A stretch of 64,000 bases of DNA from Arthrobacter koreensis (GTDB lineage: Bacteria > Actinomycetota > Actinomycetes > Actinomycetales > Micrococcaceae), in NCBI RefSeq assembly GCF_009193255.1, contig NZ_WACG01000002.1:124001-188000 (forward strand), written 5' to 3'. The notes under the pieces were generated by a model. That model made no database searches. It saw only the letters and a list, made by a program, of their open reading frames with translations, and had not been told where the DNA came from. Below, piece after piece: positions 25,213 through 37,208 of the stretch; within the stretch, counting starts at the first letter, position 1, and each line of letters opens with the position of its first letter. The position numbers and the translations under genes were made by a program.

Positions 25213-25686
25213 TTAGCTGCGCGGCGCCTGCAGTGCAGCTGCCAGCTTCTCCGGGTTGCGCGTGGAGGTCAGCCAGTACGGGGTCCGGTCAGCCGGGTCA
25301 GTGATTTCCATCTTGACCACCGGGCTGATCCAGCCGCGGATGCACAGGTACGCCGTGCCGTTGAGCGCGGGCCCGCGCTGCTGTGTCGCGTCGTCCCCGC
25401 GGTATGCCTCCACCGCGCCGATCCACTTGCGTTCAATCTGGGCACGGCCCACCTGGACGGTCTCTTCGGTCACCCTGATGACCGGGGTGGACATCAGCAG
25501 AAGCACGGTCAGTACCACGGCCGCCACTGCGGCCACCAGGATTCCCACGAGCAGGCTGATGGGAATGAAGGCCAGGACGAAGGTCCCGGACATGCCTGCC
25601 ACAACCAGCCAGATCCAGAATGCCGGCAGCAGCCTCTCCGAGTAGAGCACGGTCTGGGCGGGGCTGTGGGCAGCGGGTGTTGACAT
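25213..25686 (-). CDS. DUF3093 family membrane protein
   Basis: This 157-residue protein has two adjacent transmembrane helices near residues 25-70 (the FWIWLVVAGMSGTFVLAF region and a following Val/Leu-rich helix), then a soluble domain ending in YWLTSTRNPEKLAAAL. The family is actinobacterial, regularly sits next to dut, and has no known function. The ATG at 25686 is the natural start; GGAG lies close upstream and GGAAAG slightly further. It diverges from dut. Confidence 0.85.
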   Translation of the reverse strand: MSTPAAHSPAQTVLYSERLLPAFWIWLVVAGMSGTFVLAFIPISLLVGILVAAVAAVVLTVLLLMSTPVIRVTEETVQVGRAQIERKWIGAVEAYRGDDATQQRGPALNGTAYLCIRGWISPVVKMEITDPADRTPYWLTSTRNPEKLAAALQAPRS

Positions 25687-25859
25687 ACTCCTAGCTTTCC
25701 ATCTTTGTTCCGGCTTTTCATCTTGCCTTCCCGGCCCCTGGTGCGGCCCGCGCGGCGGGACGGCACGGGGGAGTCGGCACGCGCTAAAGTAATCAAGGCG
25801 CCGCCGGTCCCTGGCTGCCGGTGCTCCCAAACCGTTCCAGAAAGATCCCGGAGACAGCT

Positions 25860-26330
25860 GTGCAGCAAGCAGGACCCAGCGTGAAAGTCCAGCTGAAAAT
25901 GCTCGACGACGGCCTCGAAGCGCCGTCTTACGCCCACCCCGGAGACGCAGGCGCGGACCTGCGGGCCCGCGTCGACGTCGAACTGGCTCCGGGCCAGCGC
26001 GTCCTCGTGCCCACCGGCGTCTCGATTGCCCTGCCGTTTGGGTACGTGGCCCTGATCCACCCGCGCTCCGGTCTGGCCACCAGGCACGGACTCACGATCG
26101 TCAATGCACCCGGTACCGTTGACGCGGGTTACCGCGGTGAAATTTCCGTCACACTGTTAAACACGGACGCCGCCGAGACCATCCGGCTCAAGCGCGGGGA
26201 CCGGATTGCGCAGATGGTGATCCAGCGCGTTGAAATTGCGGAGTTCGAACCCGTTGCAGAGCTCTCCGACTCGGTACGGGGAGCCGGAGGATTCGGTTCC
26301 ACCGGCGGATTCGGCACAGCAACGGCTTAG
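25860..26330 (+). CDS. dut: Deoxyuridine 5'-triphosphate nucleotidohydrolase (dUTPase)
   Basis: This 156-residue trimeric dUTPase hydrolyses dUTP to dUMP, keeping uracil out of DNA. All conserved motifs are seen in order: HPGDAGADL, then [13 protein letters not shown], the uracil-binding motif with [10 protein letters not shown], then RGDRIAQMV, and the flexible C-terminal [11 protein letters not shown] choose the GTG at 25860, which has GGAGA upstream at good spacing; a longer frame to 25821 exists. It is followed by DUF3710, a common actinobacterial order. Confidence 0.92.
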   Translation: MQQAGPSVKVQLKMLDDGLEAPSYAHPGDAGADLRARVDVELAPGQRVLVPTGVSIALPFGYVALIHPRSGLATRHGLTIVNAPGTVDAGYRGEISVTLLNTDAAETIRLKRGDRIAQMVIQRVEIAEFEPVAELSDSVRGAGGFGSTGGFGTATA

Positions 26331-26386
26331 GCCGCCACATCCCGGGTTCACCTGCCCGGAACCACAGAAGGAAAGAGGACCAGGCG

Positions 26387-27094
26387 ATGGCATTTGGACG
26401 CCGCAGGAAAGACCGGGCGGAATCCGGGTACGTGCCCGGGGAGCAGGACACCGCAGAAGAAGCTGCCGGTGCCGCGGACGGACCGGCCCAGGGCCCGTAC
26501 GACGTCGCTGACCGGCCTTCGGAGGAGGGTTACGTGGACCTGGGTGCGCTGCGCATTGCTGCCACACAGGGGCTGGCGCTGCGCCTGGAAGTAGAAGAAA
26601 AGACCAAGCGCGTTGTGGCCGTAACCCTGGATCTGGACGGTTCCAGTCTTCAGCTGCAGGCCTTCGCAGCACCCAAGTCGGAGACCCTCTGGGACGAAAT
26701 CCGCGCACAGATCGTTCAATCGGTCTCCTCCCAGGGCGGCACGGCTGACGAGCTTGAGGGACGGCTGGGCACCGAACTGCTTGCCCGGGTACCCGCTCAG
26801 GCGCAGGACGGTTCCAAGGGCTACCGTGTGGCACGGTTCGTTGGAGTCGACGGTCCCCGCTGGTTCCTCCGCGGCGTCTTCGGCGGCCCGGCGGCCATGA
26901 ACCCTGATGCAGCCGGTCCGCTGGAAGAAGTCTTCCGCAACGTTGTGGTGGTCCGCGGCGATGCGCCGCTGCCTCCGCGGGACCTGCTGCAGCTGAACCT
27001 GCCCCGGGACGCTTCTCCGCTGCCCAAGCGCGGTGAAGAGTCAGCCAAGCCGGAACCGCCCCGGCGCGGGCCGGAAATTACCACCATTGGCTAA
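26387..27094 (+). CDS. DUF3710 family protein
   Basis: This 235-residue soluble protein begins MAFGRRRKDR and carries the family core with EGYVDLGALRI and GPRWFLRGVFGG. The N-terminal 40 residues are charged and probably unstructured. The function is unknown. It stands in a typical actinobacterial row, dut-DUF3710-OB fold-DUF3159-trkA, and its stop overlaps the likely TTG start of the next gene by 8 bases. Confidence 0.87.
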   Translation: MAFGRRRKDRAESGYVPGEQDTAEEAAGAADGPAQGPYDVADRPSEEGYVDLGALRIAATQGLALRLEVEEKTKRVVAVTLDLDGSSLQLQAFAAPKSETLWDEIRAQIVQSVSSQGGTADELEGRLGTELLARVPAQAQDGSKGYRVARFVGVDGPRWFLRGVFGGPAAMNPDAAGPLEEVFRNVVVVRGDAPLPPRDLLQLNLPRDASPLPKRGEESAKPEPPRRGPEITTIG

Positions 27095-27446
27095 GCAGAC
27101 AACTCCGGCCGCAGCCGGCGCACCGGCCCGGCTCCGCATTGCCGATCTGCCGGGCCGTGGACGCGCACACAGCACCGGCTACGTTGAATCAGTCACCCTG
27201 GTTCCGACGGATTCTGCGCCGCGGTTCACCGCGGTTGTGGCGGACCTGCAGGGCGCCTACCGGGATCCGGCGGCTGCGCAGGCCCGGCGGCGGGTCCGCC
27301 TGGTCTGGATCGGCCAGCGGCGGATTCCCGGCATAGTGGCGGGAACCCAGGTAGCGTTCGAGGGCATGGTCAGCAGCGTCGCCGGCCAGCCCACCATCTT
27401 CAATCCGCGGTACGAAATCATCGGACGTCCGGAAGGCGAAATATGA
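27087..27446 (+). CDS. OB-fold nucleic-acid-binding protein
   Basis: This protein of about 119 residues has a beta-barrel OB pattern. The core RIADLPGRGRAHSTGYVESV and the end TIFNPRYEI are typical of the short OB-fold proteins next to DUF3710. It probably binds single-stranded nucleic acid. The start is uncertain. TTG at 27087 (with GGAAA about 9 bases upstream) gives a small overlap with the preceding gene; ATG at 27033 would give a 62-base overlap and a basic extra N-terminus. It overlaps the next start by 4 bases (ATGA). Confidence 0.72.
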   Translation: MAKQTTPAAAGAPARLRIADLPGRGRAHSTGYVESVTLVPTDSAPRFTAVVADLQGAYRDPAAAQARRRVRLVWIGQRRIPGIVAGTQVAFEGMVSSVAGQPTIFNPRYEIIGRPEGEI

Positions 27447-28147
27447 GCACCAGCCCAGACCCCGAAGGCAAGGGCCGCCCCGACGGCCAGCCTTCGATGA
27501 GCGAGCTGGCCGGACAGTACGCAGCCCGATCCGGCGTCGAACGCGGCGATGACGGGCAGATAGACGTGCTGAAATCCGTCGGCGGCGTGCGTGGACTCGC
27601 CGAGGCAATCCTCCCCGGGCTGCTCTTCACGCTGATCTACACCATCACCGCGGGACTGTACCTGTCCCTTGGGGCCGCAGTGGTCGCGGCCGGAGCCTTC
27701 GCCGTAGCCAACCTGATCCAGAAGCGGCCGCTGGTCCAGTCCCTGACCGGCGTCATCGGCGTCGCAATCTGCGCCGTGTTTGCGCTGCGAAGCGGCAGCG
27801 GCACCACGTTCTTCCTCCCGGGGTTCTACCTCAACGCCGTGTACATCCTTGCCTTTGCCGTCTCAGTTCTGGTCAAGTGGCCGGTTGCCGGACTCCTGTT
27901 CGGCTTTATCCGGGGCGAGAACCTGTCCTGGCGCGGTGAGCCAAAGCGCCTGCGCGCCTACTCCCTGGCCACCTGGATCATCATCTCCGTGTTTGCGCTG
28001 CGGCTCGCAGTGCAGCTTCCCCTGTACCTGGCAGACAACGTGGCGGCCCTGGGCACCATGCGGCTGGCCATGGGCGTGCCGCTGTACGCGCTGGGCCTCT
28101 GGCTGGCCTGGGTCATTTCCCGGCCGGCAACCGTCCGCGCGTCCTAG
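27443..28147 (+). CDS. DUF3159 family integral membrane protein
   Basis: This 234-residue protein has a hydrophilic N-terminus of about 50 residues followed by about five to six hydrophobic helices (around residues 55-110, 120-150 and 175-225). It belongs to the actinobacterial DUF3159 family; transport has been suggested from its fold, but no substrate is known. It overlaps the OB-fold gene by ATGA and stands head-on to the TrkA pair, a recurrent actinobacterial neighbourhood that may link it to ion homeostasis. Confidence 0.85.
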   Translation: MSTSPDPEGKGRPDGQPSMSELAGQYAARSGVERGDDGQIDVLKSVGGVRGLAEAILPGLLFTLIYTITAGLYLSLGAAVVAAGAFAVANLIQKRPLVQSLTGVIGVAICAVFALRSGSGTTFFLPGFYLNAVYILAFAVSVLVKWPVAGLLFGFIRGENLSWRGEPKRLRAYSLATWIIISVFALRLAVQLPLYLADNVAALGTMRLAMGVPLYALGLWLAWVISRPATVRAS

Positions 28148-28189
28148 TTCCTGCGCCGGCGGCGAAGTGCAGCCGGCGCAGGAACTAGG
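28143..28189. terminator. Shared 18-bp-stem terminator overlapping two stop codons
   Basis: Positions 28143-28160 pair perfectly with 28172-28189 around an 11-base loop. The left arm contains the DUF3159 stop (28145-28147) and the right arm the trkA stop (28185-28187). This compact design lets one hairpin end two converging transcripts. Confidence 0.85.
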
Positions 28190-28847
28190 GCTTGGGGGCC
28201 AGCAGAGCCCGCAGCTCATCTTCCGCCGCAATGGTCGTGACGAAGAACAGCTCGTCGCCGCCCTCTATGACGTCGTCGCCGGTGGGGGTGATGGGAGCGT
28301 CGTCGCGCAGGATGGCAACCAGGGTTGAATCCTGCGGCCACGGAACGGACCCCACGCGCGCTCCCAGCATGGGCGAGGCGGCCGGGACGGTGAACTCGAC
28401 CATCGAAGCGACTCCGGTCTGCAGGGTCAGGAGCCGTACAAGGTCACCGACCTCGACTGCTTCCTCCACCAGCGCCGTCATGAGGCGGGGCGTATTGACG
28501 GCAACGTCTACGCCCCAGGAGTCGTCGAACATCCAGTCATTCTTGGGGTTGTTGACCCTGCCTACGGTCCGCGCCACTCCGAACTCCGTCTTGGCGAGCA
28601 GCGAAACCACCAGGTTCACCTTGTCATCGCCCGTTGCGGAGACCACCACGTCGGCACTGTCCATCCCGGCATCCTTCAGGGTGGTCAGTTCGCAGGCGTC
28701 GCCGATCAGCCACGCCGCACCGGTCAGTTCGCTCCGGCTTTCAGTTTCGGGTTTTTCGTCGATGAGGAGCACGTCATGTCCGTGGGAGAGCAGCTCGCGG
28801 GCAATCGAGGATCCAACACTGCCGGCTCCGGCAATCACTACCTTCAC
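28185..28847 (-). CDS. TrkA-type potassium uptake regulatory subunit, second copy
   Basis: This 220-residue cytoplasmic subunit has an N-terminal RCK/TrkA-N Rossmann domain (IAGAGSVGSSIARELL, residues 4-19, then LLIDEK) and a C-terminal TrkA-C domain. It would gate a potassium channel by binding NAD(H) or ATP. The GTG start at 28847 has AGGAGAA upstream and overlaps the stop of the preceding trkA gene by 4 bases. The pair corresponds to the tandem ceoB/ceoC arrangement of mycobacteria. Confidence 0.9.
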   Translation of the reverse strand: MKVVIAGAGSVGSSIARELLSHGHDVLLIDEKPETESRSELTGAAWLIGDACELTTLKDAGMDSADVVVSATGDDKVNLVVSLLAKTEFGVARTVGRVNNPKNDWMFDDSWGVDVAVNTPRLMTALVEEAVEVGDLVRLLTLQTGVASMVEFTVPAASPMLGARVGSVPWPQDSTLVAILRDDAPITPTGDDVIEGGDELFFVTTIAAEDELRALLAPKP

Positions 28848-29518
28848 GAGTTCTCCTTCATTGGCGGAGCGGAGAGGATCCTGCTGATCTCCGCGGTTCG
28901 TCCTACCTGCATCATTGCGTGCAGGACGTCGCCCTGCTGGTAGCTGGTGTCCGCGCGGGGAAGCACGCCCTCGCCGAAGCGGGTCAGGTACGCGATCCGC
29001 ACGCCGGCCGCGGACTCCACCTCGTGCAGGGGACGGCCCAGCCACGAAGGCTCCAGCGACAGCTCGCCCAGGATGAGCCGGCCCGATGCTTCCCGGAAGT
29101 CGCCGTTGATGCTCTGCTCGGGCAGGATGCGGCGCAGCACCTGGTCTGCACTCCAGCGAACGGCGGCGACGGTGGGAATGCCCAGCCGCTGGTAGATCTC
29201 AGCGCGTCCCGGATCATAGATCCGTGCCACGACGTGGGGCACATGGAAAGTCTCGCGCGCCACGCGCGTAGAAAGGATGTTTGAGTTGTCGCCGCTGGAA
29301 ACCGCGGCGAATGCGTAGGCATCCTCGATGCCGGCCTGTTCCAGGGTGGTGCGGTCGAACCCGACGCCGGTGACCCGGGAGCCGGTGAAGGACGGCCGCA
29401 GCCGCCGGAACGCCCGCGGATCCTGGTCAATGACCGCCACGGTATGTCCGGCGTTGTCCAGGGTATGGGCCAGCATGGCTCCCACCCTGCCGCAGCCCAT
29501 GATCACGTAATGCGCCAC
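28844..29518 (-). CDS. TrkA-type potassium uptake regulatory subunit, first copy
   Basis: This 224-residue protein has the same two-domain layout: a Rossmann domain with MGCGRVGAMLAHTL at the N-terminus and VIDQDP at the second strand, then a TrkA-C domain. It is the upstream gene of a translationally coupled pair. The membrane TrkH-type partner is not in this window. Confidence 0.9.
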   Translation of the reverse strand: MAHYVIMGCGRVGAMLAHTLDNAGHTVAVIDQDPRAFRRLRPSFTGSRVTGVGFDRTTLEQAGIEDAYAFAAVSSGDNSNILSTRVARETFHVPHVVARIYDPGRAEIYQRLGIPTVAAVRWSADQVLRRILPEQSINGDFREASGRLILGELSLEPSWLGRPLHEVESAAGVRIAYLTRFGEGVLPRADTSYQQGDVLHAMMQVGRTAEISRILSAPPMKENS

Positions 29519-29660
29519 CGTGTCCTACCTCATGTTCCTGGCGGGATTTCCCGCGTACTGCCGTATCCCGCTCCGGGCCAAAGGAAAGCATAGTCCGGTG
29601 CGCAGGTGAAATCGTGGTGTGATGGTGTTTTAGCTCCAACACGGAAGTTCGAACGCAACT

Positions 29661-31013
29661 ATGACCCCCCAAACCCCGCAGGGTGCATCCGCCCCCGGTG
29701 ATCTTGAACTGACAATCGGTCCGGCCGCCCACGGCGGGCATTTCGTTGCCCGTCACGAAGGCCGCGTCGTTTTCGTCCGGCATGCCCTGCCGGGGGAGCG
29801 CGTCCGGGCGAGGCTCACGGACGCGGGGGAGAAGGCCAAGTTCTGGCGTGCCGACGTCGTGGAGGTCCTGGAACCTGCGCCGGCCCGCGTTCCGCACTTC
29901 TGGGCACCGGCGGACGCGCTCAAGGCAGGATCACGCGGCAGGCTTCCGGTGGGTGGGGCAGAATTCGGGCACATCGGTCTGGCTGAACAGCGCCGGCTGA
30001 AGGCCGGCATCTTTGCCGAGCAGCTTCGGCGCCTTGCCGGCATCGAACGCGAAGTTACCGTTGAAGCGGCTGCCGAAGAAAATCCTGACGGGCTGGGCTG
30101 GCGAACCCGTGCCAGCTTTTCGGTAGCTCCGGGCGGGCACCTCGCCATGCATCCGCACCGGTCCGAAGACCTCGTACCGGTCCAGGAGATGCCGCTCGCT
30201 TCAACCGCCATCAATGCACTGAAGCTGTGGGAGGTGGACTTCACCGGTGCCGAACGCGTCGAGGTTGCCGCACCCGCTGCAGGCGGTCCGCCGCTGGTCC
30301 TGCTTATCCCCGCCGGCGGAACCCGTCCGCGGACGCTGGCTCGCATTGCCTCCGAAATCGGCACCGTTGCGGATCCGGCCGCCGGTGAGACCGTATCGGT
30401 GGCCGCCTGGGATCCGGAAAGCCATGAGCTGACGCGGCTGCGCGGCCGGACCTGGGTCCGGGAACAGGCCGAAGGGCATGACTACCGGGTCACCGGAGCG
30501 GGGTTCTGGCAGATTCACCGCAGTGCCCCCGGGACCCTGGTGCAGGCCGTGGTGCAGGGCCTGGACCTCCAGCCCGGTGAGCGCGCCGCAGACCTGTTTG
30601 CCGGAGCGGGCCTGTTCACCGCTCCGCTCGCGGAGGCCGTTGGAACCGAGGGGCATGTCCTTTCCGTTGAGGGGTCGCCCGGGACCAGCCGCGATGCCCG
30701 CAAAAACCTGTTCGCCATGCCCCAGGTGGAGGTTGTCCAGGGCCGCGTGGACCGCGTGCTGCGCAACCATGAAGGCCGCCTGGACGCAGTCCTCCTGGAC
30801 CCGCCGCGGACCGGCGCCGGACGGGTGGTTGTCGACCAGATCAGTGCCGCCTCACCGCGGGTGGTTGGCTACGTGTCCTGCGACCCGGCTTCCTTTGCGC
30901 GGGACCTGGCCTGGTTCGGTGAAGCAGGCTGGGAGCTGGAGATGCTGCGCGTCTTTGACCTGTACCCGCACACCCACCACATGGAGTCCTTCGCGGTCCT
31001 GCGCCGCCCCTGA
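29661..31013 (+). CDS. TRAM-domain SAM-dependent RNA methyltransferase (RumA/TrmA type)
   Basis: This 450-residue 5-methyluridine-type methyltransferase has an N-terminal TRAM RNA-binding domain (about 10-70) and a C-terminal Rossmann domain. The SAM loop is ADLFAGAGLFT (about 312-322), followed by LLDPPRTGAG and the catalytic VSCDPASFARD with the nucleophilic Cys near residue 412. The N-terminal four-cysteine iron-sulfur cluster of E. coli RlmD is not seen, as in many Gram-positive relatives. It probably modifies a uridine in rRNA or tRNA; which one cannot be told. The ribosome binding site is weak. Confidence 0.87.
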   Translation: MTPQTPQGASAPGDLELTIGPAAHGGHFVARHEGRVVFVRHALPGERVRARLTDAGEKAKFWRADVVEVLEPAPARVPHFWAPADALKAGSRGRLPVGGAEFGHIGLAEQRRLKAGIFAEQLRRLAGIEREVTVEAAAEENPDGLGWRTRASFSVAPGGHLAMHPHRSEDLVPVQEMPLASTAINALKLWEVDFTGAERVEVAAPAAGGPPLVLLIPAGGTRPRTLARIASEIGTVADPAAGETVSVAAWDPESHELTRLRGRTWVREQAEGHDYRVTGAGFWQIHRSAPGTLVQAVVQGLDLQPGERAADLFAGAGLFTAPLAEAVGTEGHVLSVEGSPGTSRDARKNLFAMPQVEVVQGRVDRVLRNHEGRLDAVLLDPPRTGAGRVVVDQISAASPRVVGYVSCDPASFARDLAWFGEAGWELEMLRVFDLYPHTHHMESFAVLRRP

Positions 31014-31045
31014 CACCGGCCCGAAGCGGGCAGCCCGGCCGGTGT
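31013..31045 (+). terminator. Hairpin after the RNA methyltransferase gene
   Basis: ACACCGGCC (31013-31021) pairs with GGCCGGTGT (31037-31045) starting at the stop codon. It has no strong T-run, so it is a probable but weak terminator. Confidence 0.5.
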
Positions 31046-31229
31046 GTGGCGGGCCATATACCGGTATCCGGCGCGGTGAACGGTCCGGCGGACGCGCATC
31101 CGGCTAGGATGGAAACAGTTGTCCGGCTCCGTGCCGAAGGGATTCCCGCCATACGTTTGCACGGCAGGGGGGACTTGCCAGCCCGGGAAATCACCCACCA
31201 TTTCCCGGCCGGGCCCAACAGCTGTGCCG

Positions 31230-31245
31230 GTTAGGAAATCCTAAC
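31230..31245. promoter_or_regulatory. Palindrome upstream of acnA, candidate operator
   Basis: GTTAGGA-AA-TCCTAAC has perfect 7-bp arms and lies 55 bases upstream of the aconitase start. The TTAGG/CCTAA halves recall DtxR/IdeR iron boxes, but the spacing is shorter than the known 19-bp box. Regulators of aconitase in actinobacteria include iron sensors and the TetR protein AcnR. Which one binds here, if any, is unknown. Confidence 0.5.
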
Positions 31246-31300
31246 TAGCGTGCGGCGGATCACTGGACAAAGATAAAACGGTGGCGAGAGGAGTCCTGTT

Positions 31301-34126
<2,826 letters not shown>

Positions 34127-34149
34127 GCCTGCAAAGCCCCAAGGCACAG

Positions 34150-34189
34150 CGCCCCGTTTCCTTTCGAATGGAAGGAAACGGGGCGTTTT
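34150..34189 (+). terminator. Intrinsic terminator of acnA
   Basis: CGCCCCGTTTCCTT (34150-34163) pairs with AAGGAAACGGGGCG (34172-34185), extended inward by two more pairs to a GAAT loop. TTTT follows directly. This is the cleanest single-direction terminator in the window. Confidence 0.93.
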
Positions 34190-34286
34190 GCGTGGGGGTG
34201 GAAACCCGGGACACGGGGCAGGCGTTAGAGTTAAAAGCTGTGACGGTGCGTTTGCCCGTTGCCTATGACGCAAGGGAGGCGCCCTC

Positions 34287-36260
34287 TTGGGACTTCTGGA
34301 AACCATCCGTGATCCACGGGACCTCAGCAAGCTGAGCAACTCCCAGCTCTCAGCGCTGGCTGAAGAGATCCGCACTTTCCTCATCACGAATGTGGCCCAG
34401 ACCGGCGGGCACCTGGGACCGAACCTGGGCGTCGTTGAATTGACCATGGGCATCCACCGGGTCTTCGATTCCCCGCGGGACAGCATCGTCTTCGACACGG
34501 GGCACCAGTCCTACGTGCACAAGATCCTCACCGGACGGCAGGACTTCTCCACGCTGCGCCAGCAGGGCGGGCTTTCCGGCTACCCGTCCCGGGCTGAGTC
34601 CGTGCACGACATCGTGGAGAGCTCCCACGCTTCGTCCTCCCTCTCCTGGGCCGACGGCATCTCCCGCGCCCGCCAGCTGAATGGCGAAGGCGACCGCTAC
34701 ACCGTGGTCATGGTGGGCGACGGCGCCCTCACCGGTGGCATGGCCTGGGAAGCGCTCAACAACATTGCCGCAGACCAGAAGCGGCGCGTGGTGATCGTGG
34801 TCAACGACAACGGACGCTCCTACGCGCCCACAATCGGCGGCGTCGCCGATTACCTTGCTTCGCTGCGGCCGACCATCGACGCCGTGCGAACCCACCACAT
34901 GTATGAGAACACCATGGACTGGTGGAAGGGCCGGCTGCAGAACGGGGGACCGGTAGGCCGGTTCGCGTACCACAGCCTCCACGCGGCGAAGAAGGGCGTC
35001 AAGGACTGGTGGGCGCCGCAGGGCCTCTTCGAAGACCTCGGCATGAAGTACGTCGGACCGATCGACGGCCATGACCTCGAAGCCGTGGAGCAGGCGCTGG
35101 AAAAGGCCAAGAACTTCGCCGGACCGGTGATCGTCCACGCGATGACCGAAAAGGGGCACGGCTACGCCCCGGCCCGCGCACACGTGGAGGACCAGTTCCA
35201 CGCCGTCGGCGTCATTGATCCCGAGACCGGCGCACCGGTGTCGGCCGGTGGAAAACAGTCCTGGACCTCCGTGTTCGCCAGCGAGATCGCAGACATCGCC
35301 GATGAGCGCAAGGATATTGTGGGCATCACCGGTGCCATGCTGATCCCGGTGGGTCTGCACCGCATGGCCGAGAAGCATCCGGAACGGGTGTTCGACGTCG
35401 GCATCGCCGAGCAGCACGCCCTCACCTCGGCCGCGGGCATGGCCTACGGGGGACTGCACCCCGTCGTCGCGCTCTACGCAACGTTCCTGAACCGCGCCTT
35501 CGACCAGCTGCTGATGGACGTCGCCCTGCACAAGGCCGGGGTCACCATCGTCCTGGACCGTGCCGGCGTCACCGGGCCCGACGGCGCCAGCCACCACGGC
35601 ATGTGGGATATGTCCATGCTGCAGATCGTCCCGGGACTGCACCTGGCAGCTCCCCGCGATGCCACCCGCCTTCGGGAAGAACTCCGCGAGGCCGTTGCGA
35701 TCTCCGACGCCCCCAGCGTTGTCCGGTTCTCCAAGGGAACCGTCGGCCCGGACGTCGAGGCTGAAGAACGCACCGAGGACGGCGTGGACATCCTCGCCCG
35801 CCGTCCCTCCGGCGATGCCAGCAACGACGTCCTGATTGTCAGCGTGGGTGCCATGGCAGAAATGGCGCTCGAAGTGGCGGACCGCCTCGGCGACCAGGGA
35901 ATCAGCTCCACCGTGGTTGATCCGCGCTGGGTCCTTCCCGTTCCCCGTTCGATCGTCTGCATGGCGGCCGAACACCGGATCGTCATCGTCATCGAGGACG
36001 GCGTCCGCGCCGGGGGAGTTGGCTCCAGGATCCGCCAGGAGATGCGCGCCGCGGGAGTGGACACCGCCCTGAACGAAGTGGGGCTTCCGGTGGAATTCCT
36101 GGATCACGGGACGCGTGCCGAAGTCATGGAGCGCGTAGGCCTCACGGCCCGCCAGGTAGCCAACGACGTCGTGGCCCAGGTGCTGGGAACAAAGGTTCCC
36201 TTCGCCCGGCCGCTACCCGGACAGCAGGCCCCGACAGGACAGATACCCAAGATCAAGTAA
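34287..36260 (+). CDS. dxs: 1-deoxy-D-xylulose-5-phosphate synthase
   Basis: This 657-residue thiamine-diphosphate enzyme condenses pyruvate and glyceraldehyde 3-phosphate, the first step of the MEP isoprenoid pathway. It has the ThDP motif [16 protein letters not shown] (about 144-160), the [16 protein letters not shown] segment and the transketolase pyrimidine domain with [12 protein letters not shown]. The start is TTG at 34287: AAGGGAGG (34272-34279) lies 7 bases upstream and the conserved N-terminus [12 protein letters not shown] begins there. There is no operon partner on either side. Confidence 0.95.
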   Translation: MGLLETIRDPRDLSKLSNSQLSALAEEIRTFLITNVAQTGGHLGPNLGVVELTMGIHRVFDSPRDSIVFDTGHQSYVHKILTGRQDFSTLRQQGGLSGYPSRAESVHDIVESSHASSSLSWADGISRARQLNGEGDRYTVVMVGDGALTGGMAWEALNNIAADQKRRVVIVVNDNGRSYAPTIGGVADYLASLRPTIDAVRTHHMYENTMDWWKGRLQNGGPVGRFAYHSLHAAKKGVKDWWAPQGLFEDLGMKYVGPIDGHDLEAVEQALEKAKNFAGPVIVHAMTEKGHGYAPARAHVEDQFHAVGVIDPETGAPVSAGGKQSWTSVFASEIADIADERKDIVGITGAMLIPVGLHRMAEKHPERVFDVGIAEQHALTSAAGMAYGGLHPVVALYATFLNRAFDQLLMDVALHKAGVTIVLDRAGVTGPDGASHHGMWDMSMLQIVPGLHLAAPRDATRLREELREAVAISDAPSVVRFSKGTVGPDVEAEERTEDGVDILARRPSGDASNDVLIVSVGAMAEMALEVADRLGDQGISSTVVDPRWVLPVPRSIVCMAAEHRIVIVIEDGVRAGGVGSRIRQEMRAAGVDTALNEVGLPVEFLDHGTRAEVMERVGLTARQVANDVVAQVLGTKVPFARPLPGQQAPTGQIPKIK

Positions 36261-36292
36261 GCTCCGCAGGCCCGGCGGGGCAAGGAAAGCAG

Positions 36293-37165
36293 GTGGCGCC
36301 AATGCCGAACAACCTACCTCCCCTCGCCGTTACGGGAGCCACCGGCGCGCTCGGCGGCATGGTGGCGCAGCTGCTGGCGGAGCAGGGCATACCCCTGCGC
36401 CTGCTGGCGCGGCATACCGCCCGGGTTACGCAGCAGCCGGACACACCCACCTTCGCGGTGTCCTACGCGGACAAGGAACATGCCGAGCGGGCACTGAGGG
36501 GAACGCAGACCCTCTTTATGGTCTCCGCGGCCGAGAACCCCTACCGCGCCCAGGACCAGCGTACCTTCGTCGACGCTGCGGTTGACGCCGGGGTGAGGCA
36601 CATTGTCTACACCTCATTCATGGGGGCCTCGGAGAACGATGTCTTCACCCTGGGCCGCGACCACTGGGACACCGAACAGTACATCCGCGAACGGGGCCTC
36701 GAGTTCACGTTCCTGCGCGATGCCTTCTACCAGGACATCCTTCCCTCCTTCGCGGGGCGCGACGGCGTGATCCGCGGCCCCGCGGGCGACGGGCGGTTCG
36801 CCCCGGTGGCGCGGACCGACGTCGCGCAGGCGGCTGCCCGGATCCTGGCCGACCCCGTGCCGCATGCCCGCCGGACCTATACGCTTACCGGGCCCCAGAC
36901 CCTCTCCATGTCGGAGGTAGCTGAGATTCTCTCCCGCGTAACGGGCCAGCGCATCACCTACTACGCAGAATCCCTGGACGAAGCCGTTGAATCACGCCTC
37001 GCGGCGGGAGCCTCGCAGTGGCAGGCCCTTGCCTGGGCCACCAGCTACGCTGCCATCGCCACCGGTGAGATGGACCGGGTAAGTGACGACGTCGCGGAAC
37101 TCACCGGTACAGCGCCGGTGAGCCTTGAAGATTACCTGCGCAGCGAAGGCAAGAGTTCATCCTAG
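36293..37165 (+). CDS. NmrA-like / atypical SDR family NAD(P)-binding protein
   Basis: This 290-residue protein has a Rossmann fold starting VTGATGALGGMVAQLL. It is an NmrA/quinone-reductase-like atypical SDR (similar to QorB): it has VYTSFMGASEND instead of a normal YxxxK triad, and the C-terminus resembles NmrA proteins. Reduction of quinones or redox sensing is plausible; the substrate is unknown. The GTG at 36293 has AGGA 6 bases upstream; the ATG at 36302 is the alternative and would remove three residues. Confidence 0.82.
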   Translation: MAPMPNNLPPLAVTGATGALGGMVAQLLAEQGIPLRLLARHTARVTQQPDTPTFAVSYADKEHAERALRGTQTLFMVSAAENPYRAQDQRTFVDAAVDAGVRHIVYTSFMGASENDVFTLGRDHWDTEQYIRERGLEFTFLRDAFYQDILPSFAGRDGVIRGPAGDGRFAPVARTDVAQAAARILADPVPHARRTYTLTGPQTLSMSEVAEILSRVTGQRITYYAESLDEAVESRLAAGASQWQALAWATSYAAIATGEMDRVSDDVAELTGTAPVSLEDYLRSEGKSSS

Positions 37166-37208
37166 GGACTCTTCCCAGCCGCGGGGGAGCGTGGCTAGTG
37201 TCGGAGGT

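Noticed and set aside
31103-31234. Possible leader peptide frame (ATG near 31109) upstream of acnA
   Set aside because: Its third-position GC is clearly lower than in real genes here, and no ribosome binding site precedes it.
34350-36107. 585-codon minus-strand frame opposite dxs
   Set aside because: Shadow frame of a strongly biased gene; no domain is recognised.
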